From NCBI GenBank assembly GCA_041687255.1, contig JAWLCL010000002.1, positions 372,001 to 436,000 of the forward strand: 64,000 bases of DNA, given 5' to 3'. The stretch is from Mariniphaga sp041687255. Lineage in GTDB: Bacteria > Bacteroidota > Bacteroidia > Bacteroidales > Prolixibacteraceae. The notes beneath the pieces are model-generated. The model worked only from the letters and a program-made list of their open reading frames with translations, searched no databases and was not told where the DNA came from. Numbering within the stretch: the stretch's first letter is position 1; each line of letters starts with the position of its first letter. Both the position numbers and the translations under genes were made by a program. Of the stretch, positions 24,912-35,264 are shown one piece after another.

Positions 24912-26585
24912 ATGAATTGGAAGAAGATTTGGATTGGTTCTTTAATTGTAATCATCACAGGATTGGGCTTTTACAGCTTTAATCGCGACAATAAGAATTT
25001 TGAAATAGCAAAAAATCTTGAGATATATTACAGTTTGTTTCGTGAACTGAATATGTTTTATGTTGATGATGTGAATCCTAATGATTTGGTAAAAACAAGT
25101 ATTGATGAGATGCTTGAATCATTGGATCCTTATACCAACTACATTTCGGAGGATCAGATGGAAGATTTCAGATTCATGACCACCGGCGAATATGCCGGTA
25201 TAGGAGCTTTAATTAGCGAACAAAACGGGAAAATAGTTATTTCTGAGCCTTATGAAGGGTTTCCTGCCCAAAAGTTTGGTCTTAAAGCCGGAGACGTAAT
25301 TCTTAAGGTTGAAGATAAACCTACTGAAGATATGTCGGTTGAAGATGTAAGCAACATGCTTAAAGGGGCTGCCCAAAAGCCCGTAAAACTAAATATTCTA
25401 AGGCCGGGAAAGAATAAGCCATTTGAATTGAACGTTGTGCGCGAGAAAATAGTTATCGATCCCATTCCATTCTATGGCATGCTTGATGATAAAACAGCTT
25501 ACATCCGGTTGTCGAATTTTACTGCCAACAGTGGTGATGGCGTGAAAAAAGCTTTTCTTGAATTGAAAAAGAACAAGCCCGATGCCCTTGTCCTGGACAT
25601 GCGCTCCAATCCTGGCGGCTTGCTTCAGGAAGCAGTGAAGATTGTGAATCTGTTTGTGCCAAATGGTGAGGAGATTGTCAGTACAAAAGGAAAAGTAAAG
25701 CAGTGGGACAGGACCTACACGGCAACAGCAGCTCCTGTCGATACTACCATCCGGATAGCAGTATTAACCAACCGGATGTCAGCATCGGCATCTGAGATTG
25801 TTGCCGGTGCCATTCAGGATCTTGATCGCGGTATTGTTGTCGGATCCCGCACTTTTGGAAAAGGACTGGTACAAACCACCCGCGATTTAAGCTATAACAC
25901 CAAATTAAAAGTTACCACTGCCAAATATTATACCCCAAGCGGCCGCTGTATTCAGTCGCTCGATTATGCCCATCGTAATGAAGATGGCAGTGTGGGTAAT
26001 GTACCCGATTCGCTTATTTCTGAATTTTATACCAAAAAAGGCAGAACAGTTTATGACGGGGGCGGAATTGTACCCGATGTGGTGCTTGAACCGGAACAGC
26101 TGAGTAACCTTAGCGCTGCCCTTATCACAAAACACCTGATCTTTGATTATGCTACAAAATTTGCAAATGAGAATGAAGCCATCCCACAGCCAGAGCAGTT
26201 TGAAGTTACTGACGATATTTACAATGAATTTAAGGCGTTTGTGCAGGATAAAGATTTTGAATATGAATCAAAATCGGAACAGGTGCTTGAAGAATTGAAG
26301 GAAACTGCCCAAAAGGAAAAGTACTTTGAATTGGCATCGGAGGAATTTGAAAAGATGATGCAAAAACTCCACCCGGATGCTGAAAAGGATATGACTGTAT
26401 TCAGCGATGAAGTAAAAAGCTTATTGAAAAATGAAATCGTTTCCCGCTATTATTATCAGAAAGGGGCTATAAGAGCAGCAATCGGAGAGGATGAAGTTAT
26501 CCAGAAAGCATTGTCAGAGCTCAAATCAGCAATGTCGTACAATGAATACTTTAATCCGGAGATAGTGATTACAATGGATCGGTAA
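24912..26585 (+). CDS. S41-family C-terminal processing peptidase (CtpA/Prc-like)
   Basis: 557 residues. An N-terminal signal anchor (about 5-22, IWIGSLIVIITGLGFY) is followed by the tail-protease helical region, a PDZ domain (about 90-170: GIGALISEQNGKIVISEPYE, GLKAGDVILKVEDKP) and the S41 catalytic core: YIRLSNF, LVLDMRSNPGGLLQEAV, NRMSASASEIVAGAIQD with the serine nucleophile near residue 295, and GSRTFGKGLVQT with the general-base lysine near 320. It cleaves proteins at hydrophobic C-termini in the periplasm. A longer C-terminal helical domain (about 420-557) is typical of Bacteroidota members. Followed after 25 nt by the DNPH1-like gene, probably an operon. Confidence 0.95.
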   Translation: MNWKKIWIGSLIVIITGLGFYSFNRDNKNFEIAKNLEIYYSLFRELNMFYVDDVNPNDLVKTSIDEMLESLDPYTNYISEDQMEDFRFMTTGEYAGIGALISEQNGKIVISEPYEGFPAQKFGLKAGDVILKVEDKPTEDMSVEDVSNMLKGAAQKPVKLNILRPGKNKPFELNVVREKIVIDPIPFYGMLDDKTAYIRLSNFTANSGDGVKKAFLELKKNKPDALVLDMRSNPGGLLQEAVKIVNLFVPNGEEIVSTKGKVKQWDRTYTATAAPVDTTIRIAVLTNRMSASASEIVAGAIQDLDRGIVVGSRTFGKGLVQTTRDLSYNTKLKVTTAKYYTPSGRCIQSLDYAHRNEDGSVGNVPDSLISEFYTKKGRTVYDGGGIVPDVVLEPEQLSNLSAALITKHLIFDYATKFANENEAIPQPEQFEVTDDIYNEFKAFVQDKDFEYESKSEQVLEELKETAQKEKYFELASEEFEKMMQKLHPDAEKDMTVFSDEVKSLLKNEIVSRYYYQKGAIRAAIGEDEVIQKALSELKSAMSYNEYFNPEIVITMDR

Positions 26586-26610
26586 CAGTTATTTGCACCT
26601 GGAGCAAAAA

Positions 26611-27036
26611 ATGGTTATATATTTTGCTGGTTCAATAAGAGGGGGACGTGAAGATGCAGATATTTATGCTGAATTAACTGGTTTCCTGAAAAGTTTTGGA
26701 ACAGTTCTGACCGAGCATGTTGGTGATGTTAAACTTACACAATTTGGTGATGAAAGCTTAACAGACAGATATATTCATGACCGTGATATAGAATGGCTTC
26801 TTGATGCAGATTTAGTAATTGCTGAAGTAACGGTTGTTTCATTGGGTGTAGGTTATGAAATTGGAAGAGCAGTTTCTGCCGGTAAAAATGTATTTTGTTT
26901 GTACCGGCAAATACCAGGCAGTAAGCTTTCTGCTATGATTTCAGGATGCCCTGATGTGTGCCTGATAAAATATGTGAATATAAAAGAAGCAAAAGAAAAA
27001 ATTACCAAAGCGCTTAATGGATTATTAACCACATAA
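26611..27036 (+). CDS. DNPH1-like 2'-deoxynucleoside 5'-phosphate N-hydrolase
   Basis: 141 residues from the ATG at 26611, preceded by GGAG (26601-26604); an upstream TTG at 26593 is less likely. Nucleoside 2-deoxyribosyltransferase-fold protein with YFAGSIRGGRED at the N-terminus, HDRDIEWLLDADLVIAEVTV and SLGVGYEIGRAVS. The AEVT...SLGVGYE signature is that of DNPH1/RCL, where the Glu in AEVT is catalytic, rather than of the transferases. The enzyme removes the base from deoxynucleoside monophosphates, cleansing modified nucleotides such as hydroxymethyl-dUMP. Cytoplasmic. Why it would share a transcript with a periplasmic protease is unclear. Confidence 0.85.
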   Translation: MVIYFAGSIRGGREDADIYAELTGFLKSFGTVLTEHVGDVKLTQFGDESLTDRYIHDRDIEWLLDADLVIAEVTVVSLGVGYEIGRAVSAGKNVFCLYRQIPGSKLSAMISGCPDVCLIKYVNIKEAKEKITKALNGLLTT

Positions 27037-27100
27037 AGGCTATAATTTGATATAAGATGATTGTTTGCATGGATAGCAAACCACATCTATATGTATAAGA

Positions 27101-30040
27101 ATGATGAATTTTAAAAAAATGTTTTATGTAAAACAACTTAATCATTGTTGCAATGTTTTGTTGATGATTAAGTTAATTCTTATAACCTTCATTTCTTATT
27201 ACCCTCATGTGGGATGGACTCAGGTAAAATCCGTTGGATTACCAAGTATTCATAACTACACAAAATCTCAATATAAAGCAGGCACCCAAAATTGGGGCAT
27301 AGCACAGGATAAAAACGGATTCATGTATTTTGCCAATAACGAAGGTGTTCTGCAATTCGACGGGATTCATTGGGATTTAATAAAAGTTTCAGAATCGTCT
27401 CCTGTAAGATCTATTGGCATTGACAATGAAAATAATGTTTATGTAGGATTATTCAATGATTTTGGCGTACTGCAACCAAATGCTGCAGGAAAATTGGAAT
27501 TTAAAAGTCTTCGGAATCTGTTGCCTCCGGAGGTGGATGGATTTAATGATATCTGGAGCATATATCAAACTTCCCATGGGGTTGTTTTCCAAAGTTTTAA
27601 TTACCTGTTTATCTATAATCATGAAAGGATAAAAATTATACATCCGGAAAATCAATTTCATTTTTCATTTAAGGTTGGGGAGCGGTTGTTTGTCCATGAG
27701 CCGGAGTCAGGCCTCTATGAGCTTGCTGATGGCATAGTTGTAAAGGTGCCGGGGACTGATGAATTAATTGGGAAGGAAGTTTGGGGAATGCTTGCATTCG
27801 ATGAGGAAAGCATGTTGATTGGGACAAACAGTGGCGGCATTTATGTTTATGAAAACGAAAAATTGACGAAATGGGACACTCCTGTCAATAAATTGGTGGA
27901 AAAGTCTCAGTTGTTTAGTGTTTCTCCATTAAACGGAGAATTATTTGCTTTTGGTACGGTAACAAATGGTTTACTGATTTCAGATGGAAATGGTGAAGTT
28001 GTACAGCACATTACAATTGAATCGGGTCTTCAGAATAATACAATCCTTTGCATCTACTCCGATGACAGTCAAAACCTCTGGTTGGGTCTCGATAATGGGA
28101 TAGATTACATTGAAATCAATTCACCAATAAGCTTTAATTACGATTTTGGAAAAATTGGGACAGGATATACCTGCATGGTGTTTGATGAAAAAGTTTATTT
28201 AGGTACTAACCAGGGATTGTTTGTAAAATCATTTGATGCGCATGCCATTAACAATGTAGATTTTGAACTGGTGGAAAATACGACCGGACAAGTGTGGTCA
28301 CTCGATGTTTACAATGGACAGCTGATATGCGGACACAATACAGGTACATTTCTGGTGAAAGGGAATACTGCAGTAAAAGTCAGTGAGGAGGAAGGTCTGT
28401 GGCAGTACATTGAACTGAATCATAATCCCGATATGTTGCTGGGAGGTCATTATAATGGCTTGTCAACGTTAAAGTGGAACGGCAAAGAGTGGGAATTTAA
28501 CAACAGAATTAAGGGATTTAGTGAATCCAGCAGGTATATTGCTCAGGATTCTGCCGGGATAATATGGGTAAGCCACGGGGCCAAGGGAATTTTTCGAGTT
28601 ACTTTGAATGCTGAGCTAGACAGTGTAATAAATATTCGGCTTTATACTTCTGAGCAGGGGTTACCTTCTAATGAGCACAATATTCTTTTTGAGTATGATA
28701 ATGAAGAATATATTTCAACAATTAACGGGATATATGAATATCATTCTGATACAGATAATTTTGAATTAAATGAAGAGCTAACCCAATTCTTTGACTTTAA
28801 TGGACAGTTGAAAACTCTGGAATTAGATGAATCAGGTAATATTTGGTTTATATCCGAAAAGGAATCAGGTGTTTTCAGAAAAAATGAGGATTTAACCTAT
28901 ACTAAAATCACATTACCGTTTAAACCCCTTGATGACCGGTATGTTAACGGATTTGAGTTTATTTGCCCAATCAACAATGAACATACACTATTCGGTATTG
29001 ATAACGGATTTGCGCTCTACTCAAGCACATATTCAAAGCAGTATACAAAGCCGCTGAAGGCATATATTACCCAAATTGATTTGCCTTACATTGATTCAAC
29101 TTTGTTTTTACTCAACCGGAAGCCTGAAGAAAACTTTAATATACCTTTTGGCAAGAATTCTATACGGTTTCATTACACTGCACCTTTCTATGAAAAGCAA
29201 AAGCAAACAGAATTTAGCTTTTTGCTTGAAAATTATGATGATACATGGTCATCATGGTCAAATACGAGCTATAAGGATTTTACAAGCTTACCTTTCGGCG
29301 ATTATGTGTTCAGGGTTAAAGCCCGGAATTTGTATGGGATTGAAAGTGATGTTTCATCATTTGCATTCATAATAATGCCTCCCTGGTATAAAACTACTGT
29401 GGCTAAATATGGATTCATCTTACTGCTGATAGCCTTCTTTACCCTGGTTATGAAGTTTGTTGTTTATCGTATGGAATTGTCAGAAAAAAGGGTTGTACAA
29501 AAACATGCTACCGAGCTTGCCCTAAAGGAAGAAAAATTCCAGCTCCAGAAATTAGTGGATGAGAAGGAGATAATTAAACTGCGAAATGAAAAACTTCAGG
29601 GAGAAATGACCTTTAAGAACAAGGAATTGGCCAACCAGACAATGGGTATTATTCAGAAAAACCAGTTACTTGTAAACTTAAAGGATGAGTTGCAAAAAAT
29701 TCAAAAATCAACCAGCGATGAAAAATTAAAGAAGAAAATTACGGGCCTAACCCGAAACATTAATAAGGAAATTGATAACAAGCAGCAGAATCAGGTGTTT
29801 GAGACGTATTTTGATGAGGTTCATGAGGATTTTTTCAAGAAGTTGAAAAGCAAATATACCGGACTGACACCACGTGATATGCGGTTATGTGCTTATATCC
29901 GGATGAACTTAACATCCAAGGAAATTGCAGCCTTATTGAATATATCCGACAGGGGCATTGAGATAAGCCGTTACCGGTTGAGAAAAAAAATGGGACTTTC
30001 GCGTGATGTTAATTTGTCAACATTTCTTACAAATCTATAA
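27101..30040 (+). CDS. Propeller/Y_Y_Y/LuxR-HTH transmembrane regulator (Sus-linked, no kinase domain)
   Basis: 979 residues. Signal or anchor helix about 22-40. Periplasmic two-component-type beta-propeller repeats span about 60-640 (NWGIAQDKNGFMYFANNEGV, LCIYSDDSQNLWLGLDNGI, IWVSHGAKGIFRV). A Y_Y_Y domain follows at about 660-760 (FSFLLENYDDTWSSWS...DFTSLPFGDYVFRVKARN). One membrane helix lies at about 767-787, a coiled coil at about 795-900 and a C-terminal LuxR-type helix-turn-helix: LTPRDMRLCAYIRMNLTSKE plus IAALLNISDRGIEISRYRLR. It should sense an oligosaccharide in the periplasm and bind DNA directly, without histidine kinase or receiver. Lies 231 nt upstream of the SusC gene, its likely target. 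Confidence 0.9.
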   Translation: MMNFKKMFYVKQLNHCCNVLLMIKLILITFISYYPHVGWTQVKSVGLPSIHNYTKSQYKAGTQNWGIAQDKNGFMYFANNEGVLQFDGIHWDLIKVSESSPVRSIGIDNENNVYVGLFNDFGVLQPNAAGKLEFKSLRNLLPPEVDGFNDIWSIYQTSHGVVFQSFNYLFIYNHERIKIIHPENQFHFSFKVGERLFVHEPESGLYELADGIVVKVPGTDELIGKEVWGMLAFDEESMLIGTNSGGIYVYENEKLTKWDTPVNKLVEKSQLFSVSPLNGELFAFGTVTNGLLISDGNGEVVQHITIESGLQNNTILCIYSDDSQNLWLGLDNGIDYIEINSPISFNYDFGKIGTGYTCMVFDEKVYLGTNQGLFVKSFDAHAINNVDFELVENTTGQVWSLDVYNGQLICGHNTGTFLVKGNTAVKVSEEEGLWQYIELNHNPDMLLGGHYNGLSTLKWNGKEWEFNNRIKGFSESSRYIAQDSAGIIWVSHGAKGIFRVTLNAELDSVINIRLYTSEQGLPSNEHNILFEYDNEEYISTINGIYEYHSDTDNFELNEELTQFFDFNGQLKTLELDESGNIWFISEKESGVFRKNEDLTYTKITLPFKPLDDRYVNGFEFICPINNEHTLFGIDNGFALYSSTYSKQYTKPLKAYITQIDLPYIDSTLFLLNRKPEENFNIPFGKNSIRFHYTAPFYEKQKQTEFSFLLENYDDTWSSWSNTSYKDFTSLPFGDYVFRVKARNLYGIESDVSSFAFIIMPPWYKTTVAKYGFILLLIAFFTLVMKFVVYRMELSEKRVVQKHATELALKEEKFQLQKLVDEKEIIKLRNEKLQGEMTFKNKELANQTMGIIQKNQLLVNLKDELQKIQKSTSDEKLKKKITGLTRNINKEIDNKQQNQVFETYFDEVHEDFFKKLKSKYTGLTPRDMRLCAYIRMNLTSKEIAALLNISDRGIEISRYRLRKKMGLSRDVNLSTFLTNL

Positions 30041-30141
30041 AAAATCATAAGTAGATTTTCATGTTATTCGTATATTAAGAAACCTGCGTTTTGGTTAAAT
30101 CAATATTTATAAATCATTATAAGTTAGAGGTATATGTTTTA

Positions 30142-30169
30142 TTGATGAGTTTTTGATGTATTATTTTTG
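30142..30169 (+). promoter_or_regulatory. Candidate promoter of the first susC-susD operon
   Basis: TATTTTTG at 30162-30169 matches TAnnTTTG, with TTG at 30142-30144 seventeen nt upstream. The SusC start follows at 30272, leaving a leader of roughly 95 nt. Nothing else coding is seen in 30041-30271. Confidence 0.4.
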
Positions 30170-30271
30170 GATTGATGATGTATATATGTTGAGGTACTTC
30201 ATGCGTTAATTTAATATGAAAAATTCAATTTCGAAGCTTAAAATTCAAAATTTTATATTAAAAATGTTAAA

Positions 30272-33200
30272 ATGAATCCTATGAAAAAAGTTCTTTTTTT
30301 CTTTTTATGCTCACTTTTTACCCTTGGAGCATTTGCTCAGGAAATTACTCTTCAGGGAGTAGTTACTGCAGCCAATGACAACCAACCGTTACCGGGGGTA
30401 TCAGTAGTAGTAAAAGGAACGACAACCGGTACTGTTACCAATTTTGATGGTGAATATCAGCTGCAGGTAAATCCTGAAGCTGTTTTGATCTTTTCTTTTA
30501 TTGGTATGGAGTCACAGGAAATTTCTGTGAATGGAAGGAGTGAGATAAATGTTGAGCTGGAAAGCACAGCTTTTGATGTGGATGAAGTAGTTGTTGTTGG
30601 TTATGGTGTTCAAAAGAAAGCCCTCACAACAGGTGCCAATGTCAATGTAAGTGGGGATGATATTGAAGCGTTAAATCCAACAACAGCAATGGAAGCATTG
30701 CAAGGTATAACCCCTGGTGTAAGTATTACCCGTAACAATGGAGCCCCCGGGTCCGGAACAAGAGTTACTATTCGTGGTTTGGGTACCATTGGTAATTCCA
30801 ATCCTTTATACATTGTAGACGGAGTTGCCGTTGGCAATATCGATTATCTTAACCCATCTGATATTGAATCCATTGATGTTTTAAAAGATGCTGCTTCTGC
30901 TGCTATTTATGGTTCGAGAGCTGCTAACGGCGTTGTTCTGGTCACTACAGTGAAAGGAAGCAAAGGCCGAGAAGCTGAAATAACTTACGACGCCTATTAT
31001 GGAGTTCAAAATATATATAAAAACCTGGATCCTTTGACCGCACAGGAATATATGTATATTATGGATGAAGGCAGGGTAAATGATGGTCTTGCCCCGTTTG
31101 ATTGGGAAACAATGATTAAGAACAACAATTGGCTCAATAATAATTTTAGTGGCAATTTGGGAACCCAATTGGGAGAGCAAGTATGGAATGACCTGCAAAA
31201 CGGATGGGAAGGTACCAACTGGATTGATGAAATGACTTCTCCGGATGCACCGATGCAAAGTCATGCCGTTAATATAACCGGCGGAAGTGAGGACGTAACT
31301 TATTCAATGGGTATCTCTTATTTCGATCAGGAAAGTATTATCGGCGGTGATGTTACAGATGCAGGATATAAAAGGTTAACTGCAAGGTTGAATACCCAGA
31401 TGGTTTTGAAAAAGAACAGTGAGCACAATATTCTTACTGTAGGCGAGAATTTTTCGTACACGAACAGTGAAAACAGAAGTGCCAGAACAGGAAACATATA
31501 TTGGAATGATTTACACAATGCACTTGTTCAGCATCCGTTAATGCCTGCCTACTGGCAGCCTGCCATTGATAACAATATCAATGAATTCGGTTTTACCCCA
31601 ACCATGGATGGAATAAATCAACATACCAATCCGATTGCTTCCATGTATTATGCTACAAACTATAACTATGGTAAAGGAAACAGGATTGTTGGGAATGTAT
31701 TTGCAGAACTGGAACCCATTAGAAATCTGAAATTAAGATCTTCTTATGGTATTGATACCTGGTTTGGACATAGCAGGTCAATGAATCCGACTTATGCTTT
31801 GGGAACTCTTTATACCGACCAGGTTAATGGAGCTCAGCAAAGCATGAATTTTGGTAATAACTGGACATGGTCCACAACACTTTCCTATGATACCCAAATT
31901 GGTGATCACGGCATATCCGGACTGGTAGGTTATGAATTGCTTCAAAACCAGATCAATAATGAAGTAGGAGGTTCAAGGAATAATTTGCTGTTCCCGGGCG
32001 ATCCCCGCTATGCTTATATTAACAATACGAAAAGTCCTGAATCAATCAGTGATATCAATACCTGGGGTGCCGACTGGGCTGCAGGTGGTGGCGGGCTGAT
32101 GTCTTATCTTGGCAGGGTTCAGTATAATTACCTGGAAAAATACCTGCTTTCTGTTATTATGCGTGCCGATGGTTCTTCAAATTTCGCTGAAGGTCACCGC
32201 TGGGGTTATTTCCCTTCACTTGCTGCCGGATGGGTAGTTACAAGTGAAGATTTCATGCAAGGTGCTTCTGACATTATTGATTTCGGTAAATTAAGGGTGA
32301 GCTGGGGACAAAATGGTAACCAATCCATTCCTAATTTTATTTATTCTTCTCAAATTGCCTACGTTTTTCCCGGTTACTTCTTTGGCGATACCAAGCCTGT
32401 ATCCGGAACAACGGCTTATCCTCAAAGGGTGCCTAATCCCGATGTTACCTGGGAGACTTCAGAACAGCTGAATATCGGTTTTGATGCACGACTGCTTGAT
32501 TCGAAGATGGGGGTTACTTTCGACTGGTATAAGAAAACCACAAAAGACTGGTTGTTGGAGGCACCTATTTTAGGAACCTCTGGTGCAGGAGCTCCGTTTA
32601 TCAATGGTGGTGACATCGAAAATACCGGGGTTGAAGTGGTAATTAACTGGAACGACAATATAAGTGATTTCCGTTACAATATCTCGATAAGCGGTGCGGC
32701 CAATAAAAATGAGGTGACAAGGATTGCCAATACCGACGGTATCATTCATGGTCCTTCACATGTATTGTCGCAGGGTACTGCTGCAGTTTCGAGAGTTGAG
32801 GTAGGATATCCAATCGGATATTTCTACGGATATGAAACTGATGGTATTTTGCAGAACCAGGAAGAAGTTGATGCATGGGTGAAACCCACTGACGGTACAC
32901 CTTATTTCAATGATCAGCGTCCCGGCGATGTGCGTTTTGTTGACCAAAACCAGGATGGCTTAATTGATGAAGAAGATAAAGTAATGCTGGGCAATCCAAA
33001 TCCAGATTTTGAAGCAGGTATGCAGATAAACCTGGAATACAAAGGTATCTACCTGAATACAACATTGACAGGTAAATTTGGTATGCAGGTAATGCAGTCG
33101 TATCGTTCTTTTGCCGACCAGTTTACACAAAACTACACTTCAAGTGTTTTTGAAAGATGGCATGGAGAGGGAACTTCAACAAAAATGCCAAGGCTGACCT

Positions 33201-33496
33201 ACGGGTCAAACAGAAATCAGCAGTTCATCTCTGATATTTACATGCACGATGCAGATTATGTAAGGGTAAGTAATTTAACTGTTGGGTATAATTTTGGAAG
33301 CTTACTTTCTAATTTTAATGCAGTTTCATCATTGAAGTTGTATGCCGCAGTTAATAACCTTTATACGTTTACAGGTTATGACGGAATGGATCCTGAAGTT
33401 CGTTTTGGACACGATGCAAGTTGGGCTTCAGGTATTGACCTTGGGTTATATCCATTGCCCAGAACAGTTATGTTTGGATTGAGTGTTGGATTTTAA
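30272..33496 (+). CDS. SusC/RagA-family TonB-linked outer-membrane transporter
   Basis: 1074 residues; starts at 30272 or at a second ATG three codons later. Signal peptide about 1-22 (ends GAFAQ). Carboxypeptidase-regulatory-like domain about 25-100 (ITLQGVVTAANDNQPLPGVS). TonB-box-like DEVVVVGYG precedes the plug: PGSGTRVTIRGLGTIGNSNP, LYIVDGVAVGNID, SIDVLKDAASAAIYGSRAAN. The 22-strand barrel follows, ending MFGLSVGF with terminal Phe. It imports oligosaccharides across the outer membrane using TonB energy, with its SusD lid. Substrate unknown; no glycosidase gene is attached. Confidence 0.97.
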   Translation: MNPMKKVLFFFLCSLFTLGAFAQEITLQGVVTAANDNQPLPGVSVVVKGTTTGTVTNFDGEYQLQVNPEAVLIFSFIGMESQEISVNGRSEINVELESTAFDVDEVVVVGYGVQKKALTTGANVNVSGDDIEALNPTTAMEALQGITPGVSITRNNGAPGSGTRVTIRGLGTIGNSNPLYIVDGVAVGNIDYLNPSDIESIDVLKDAASAAIYGSRAANGVVLVTTVKGSKGREAEITYDAYYGVQNIYKNLDPLTAQEYMYIMDEGRVNDGLAPFDWETMIKNNNWLNNNFSGNLGTQLGEQVWNDLQNGWEGTNWIDEMTSPDAPMQSHAVNITGGSEDVTYSMGISYFDQESIIGGDVTDAGYKRLTARLNTQMVLKKNSEHNILTVGENFSYTNSENRSARTGNIYWNDLHNALVQHPLMPAYWQPAIDNNINEFGFTPTMDGINQHTNPIASMYYATNYNYGKGNRIVGNVFAELEPIRNLKLRSSYGIDTWFGHSRSMNPTYALGTLYTDQVNGAQQSMNFGNNWTWSTTLSYDTQIGDHGISGLVGYELLQNQINNEVGGSRNNLLFPGDPRYAYINNTKSPESISDINTWGADWAAGGGGLMSYLGRVQYNYLEKYLLSVIMRADGSSNFAEGHRWGYFPSLAAGWVVTSEDFMQGASDIIDFGKLRVSWGQNGNQSIPNFIYSSQIAYVFPGYFFGDTKPVSGTTAYPQRVPNPDVTWETSEQLNIGFDARLLDSKMGVTFDWYKKTTKDWLLEAPILGTSGAGAPFINGGDIENTGVEVVINWNDNISDFRYNISISGAANKNEVTRIANTDGIIHGPSHVLSQGTAAVSRVEVGYPIGYFYGYETDGILQNQEEVDAWVKPTDGTPYFNDQRPGDVRFVDQNQDGLIDEEDKVMLGNPNPDFEAGMQINLEYKGIYLNTTLTGKFGMQVMQSYRSFADQFTQNYTSSVFERWHGEGTSTKMPRLTYGSNRNQQFISDIYMHDADYVRVSNLTVGYNFGSLLSNFNAVSSLKLYAAVNNLYTFTGYDGMDPEVRFGHDASWASGIDLGLYPLPRTVMFGLSVGF

Positions 33497-33519
33497 ATCG
33501 ATATAAATATTTTATTAAT

Positions 33520-35232
33520 ATGAATAAGCTAATATATATTACAATTTTTGCAGGGTTGTTTCTTGCATCAGGTTGTAACAAGGATTATCTGGATACCGAT
33601 AATCTCTATGGGAAAAGTCTGGAGACATTTTATCAGACTCCGCAGGATATAAGTGAAGCGTTGGCAGGGGTTTATAATGCAATTTATACCCCAAATGTGC
33701 ACAGTAACGAATCTGTTGCAGCAAGTTTAATGTCTGATTTGATGCTTGGTGGCGGTGGTCCTGATGATAAATCTGCAAAATGGGTCGATAATTTTGAAGA
33801 CCCGGCAGAGGATACTTACCGCGATATGTGGGTTCAAAGTTATAATGGTATTGTCAGAGCAACTGCCATTATAGAAAATGCTGCTGAAGCTGATTTTTCA
33901 ACTTATTTTGATTCTCCTGAGGAAGCGCAGAACTTCAAGGATCAGGCAATTGGAGAAGCATTGTTTATGCGGGCGTTTTACTATTTCCGTTTGGGAAAAT
34001 TCTTTGGTGGTGTTCCATTGATTGTTGAACTTAGCGATCCAAGGGATGCACCCCGGTCTACATATACTGAAACTTTTGCCCGGATAGCTTCAGATCTCAA
34101 ACTTGCCATTGAAACTCTGCCGGCCATTCCGTTCCCGGAAATTCCGACGTCAGAATACGGACATGCAAATAAATGGGTAGCCGAAGCTTATATGGGCCGC
34201 GTTTTTCTATTCTATACCGGTTACATGACAAATATTGAAGGTCAGCCTACGAATGAGTTACCGTTGGCAGAGGAAGGATCATTGTCAGCTACCGATGTTG
34301 CCAATTATCTGGAAGACGTTATCAATAACAGTGGTTACCGGTTGGCCAGTGATTTCAGAAATCTGTGGCCCTACTCGTATGTAAACATTGCAGCCAATGA
34401 CACAACTATTTTACCCTGGGCTGCGGAAAATGACCTTTCATGGGTTGGCCAGGATGGACATTCGCCTACATTTGGAACCGGAAATTACGAATCGATGTTT
34501 GTTCAACGGTTTTCATTTGGTGACTGGGGCTGGAGCAATGGAAATATCTATACTAACCGTTATGCCCTGTTTACTTCCATCCGCGATAACTCACTGGTGC
34601 CTTTCGGACAAGGTTGGGGTTGGGGTACTGTAAATCCAAGATTGTTTAACCAGTGGGATGATAACGATCCCAGGAAACTGGGTTCGATTCTTGAGGTTGG
34701 TGATCCAAATCAAGGCACTGAAGACTACCAGCAGGATAAAGGCGATCATGAAACCGGACTGTTTAATAAGAAGTATCATGCACTCCAGTATCCCGATGAA
34801 ACAGGTACAAATGTTGGTATGTTCGTTCAGTTGTACAATTGGGGGAATGCCGATATGCAGTTAATGCACGCACAGGATTTTATTTTTATGCGTTACGCCG
34901 ATGTTTTATTGATGCATTCGGAAATCACTCAAACAGCCGATGGAATGAATCAGGTGCGCGCCAGGGCGGGCCTTGATGCTGTTGACTATTCATTGGAGGC
35001 GATTAAGCAGGAAAGAATGCATGAATTTGCTTTTGAAGGATTACGCTGGTTCGACATAGTACGTTGGGGAGATGTAAATACCGTTTTTAACCAGACAATT
35101 AACGTAAGAAATTCTGGATCTGAAGCTAAGTACCAGGTTACTTACAGACCGGAAACAAAAGGTTTGGTTCCAATTCCGGAAACGGAAATGCGTTTATCGA
35201 ACGGAGTTTATGAACAAAATCCGGGTTGGTAG
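33520..35232 (+). CDS. SusD/RagB-family surface lipoprotein
   Basis: 570 residues. Lipoprotein signal peptide with lipobox ASGC (Cys19). Helical TPR-rich N-terminal half (DISEALAGVYNAIYT, FMRAFYYFRLGKFFGGVPLI about 150-170) and the SusD C-terminal signature DFIFMRYADVLLMHSEITQ, IKQERMHEFAFEGLRWFDIVRWG, LVPIPETEM. Forms the hinged lid on the SusC barrel and captures the glycan. It begins 23 nt after susC, so same operon. Normal length for the family, unlike the extended SusD of the starch locus. Confidence 0.97.
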   Translation: MNKLIYITIFAGLFLASGCNKDYLDTDNLYGKSLETFYQTPQDISEALAGVYNAIYTPNVHSNESVAASLMSDLMLGGGGPDDKSAKWVDNFEDPAEDTYRDMWVQSYNGIVRATAIIENAAEADFSTYFDSPEEAQNFKDQAIGEALFMRAFYYFRLGKFFGGVPLIVELSDPRDAPRSTYTETFARIASDLKLAIETLPAIPFPEIPTSEYGHANKWVAEAYMGRVFLFYTGYMTNIEGQPTNELPLAEEGSLSATDVANYLEDVINNSGYRLASDFRNLWPYSYVNIAANDTTILPWAAENDLSWVGQDGHSPTFGTGNYESMFVQRFSFGDWGWSNGNIYTNRYALFTSIRDNSLVPFGQGWGWGTVNPRLFNQWDDNDPRKLGSILEVGDPNQGTEDYQQDKGDHETGLFNKKYHALQYPDETGTNVGMFVQLYNWGNADMQLMHAQDFIFMRYADVLLMHSEITQTADGMNQVRARAGLDAVDYSLEAIKQERMHEFAFEGLRWFDIVRWGDVNTVFNQTINVRNSGSEAKYQVTYRPETKGLVPIPETEMRLSNGVYEQNPGW

Positions 35233-35264
35233 GAACACAGTATAATGCTAATATTAAAAAAGAT

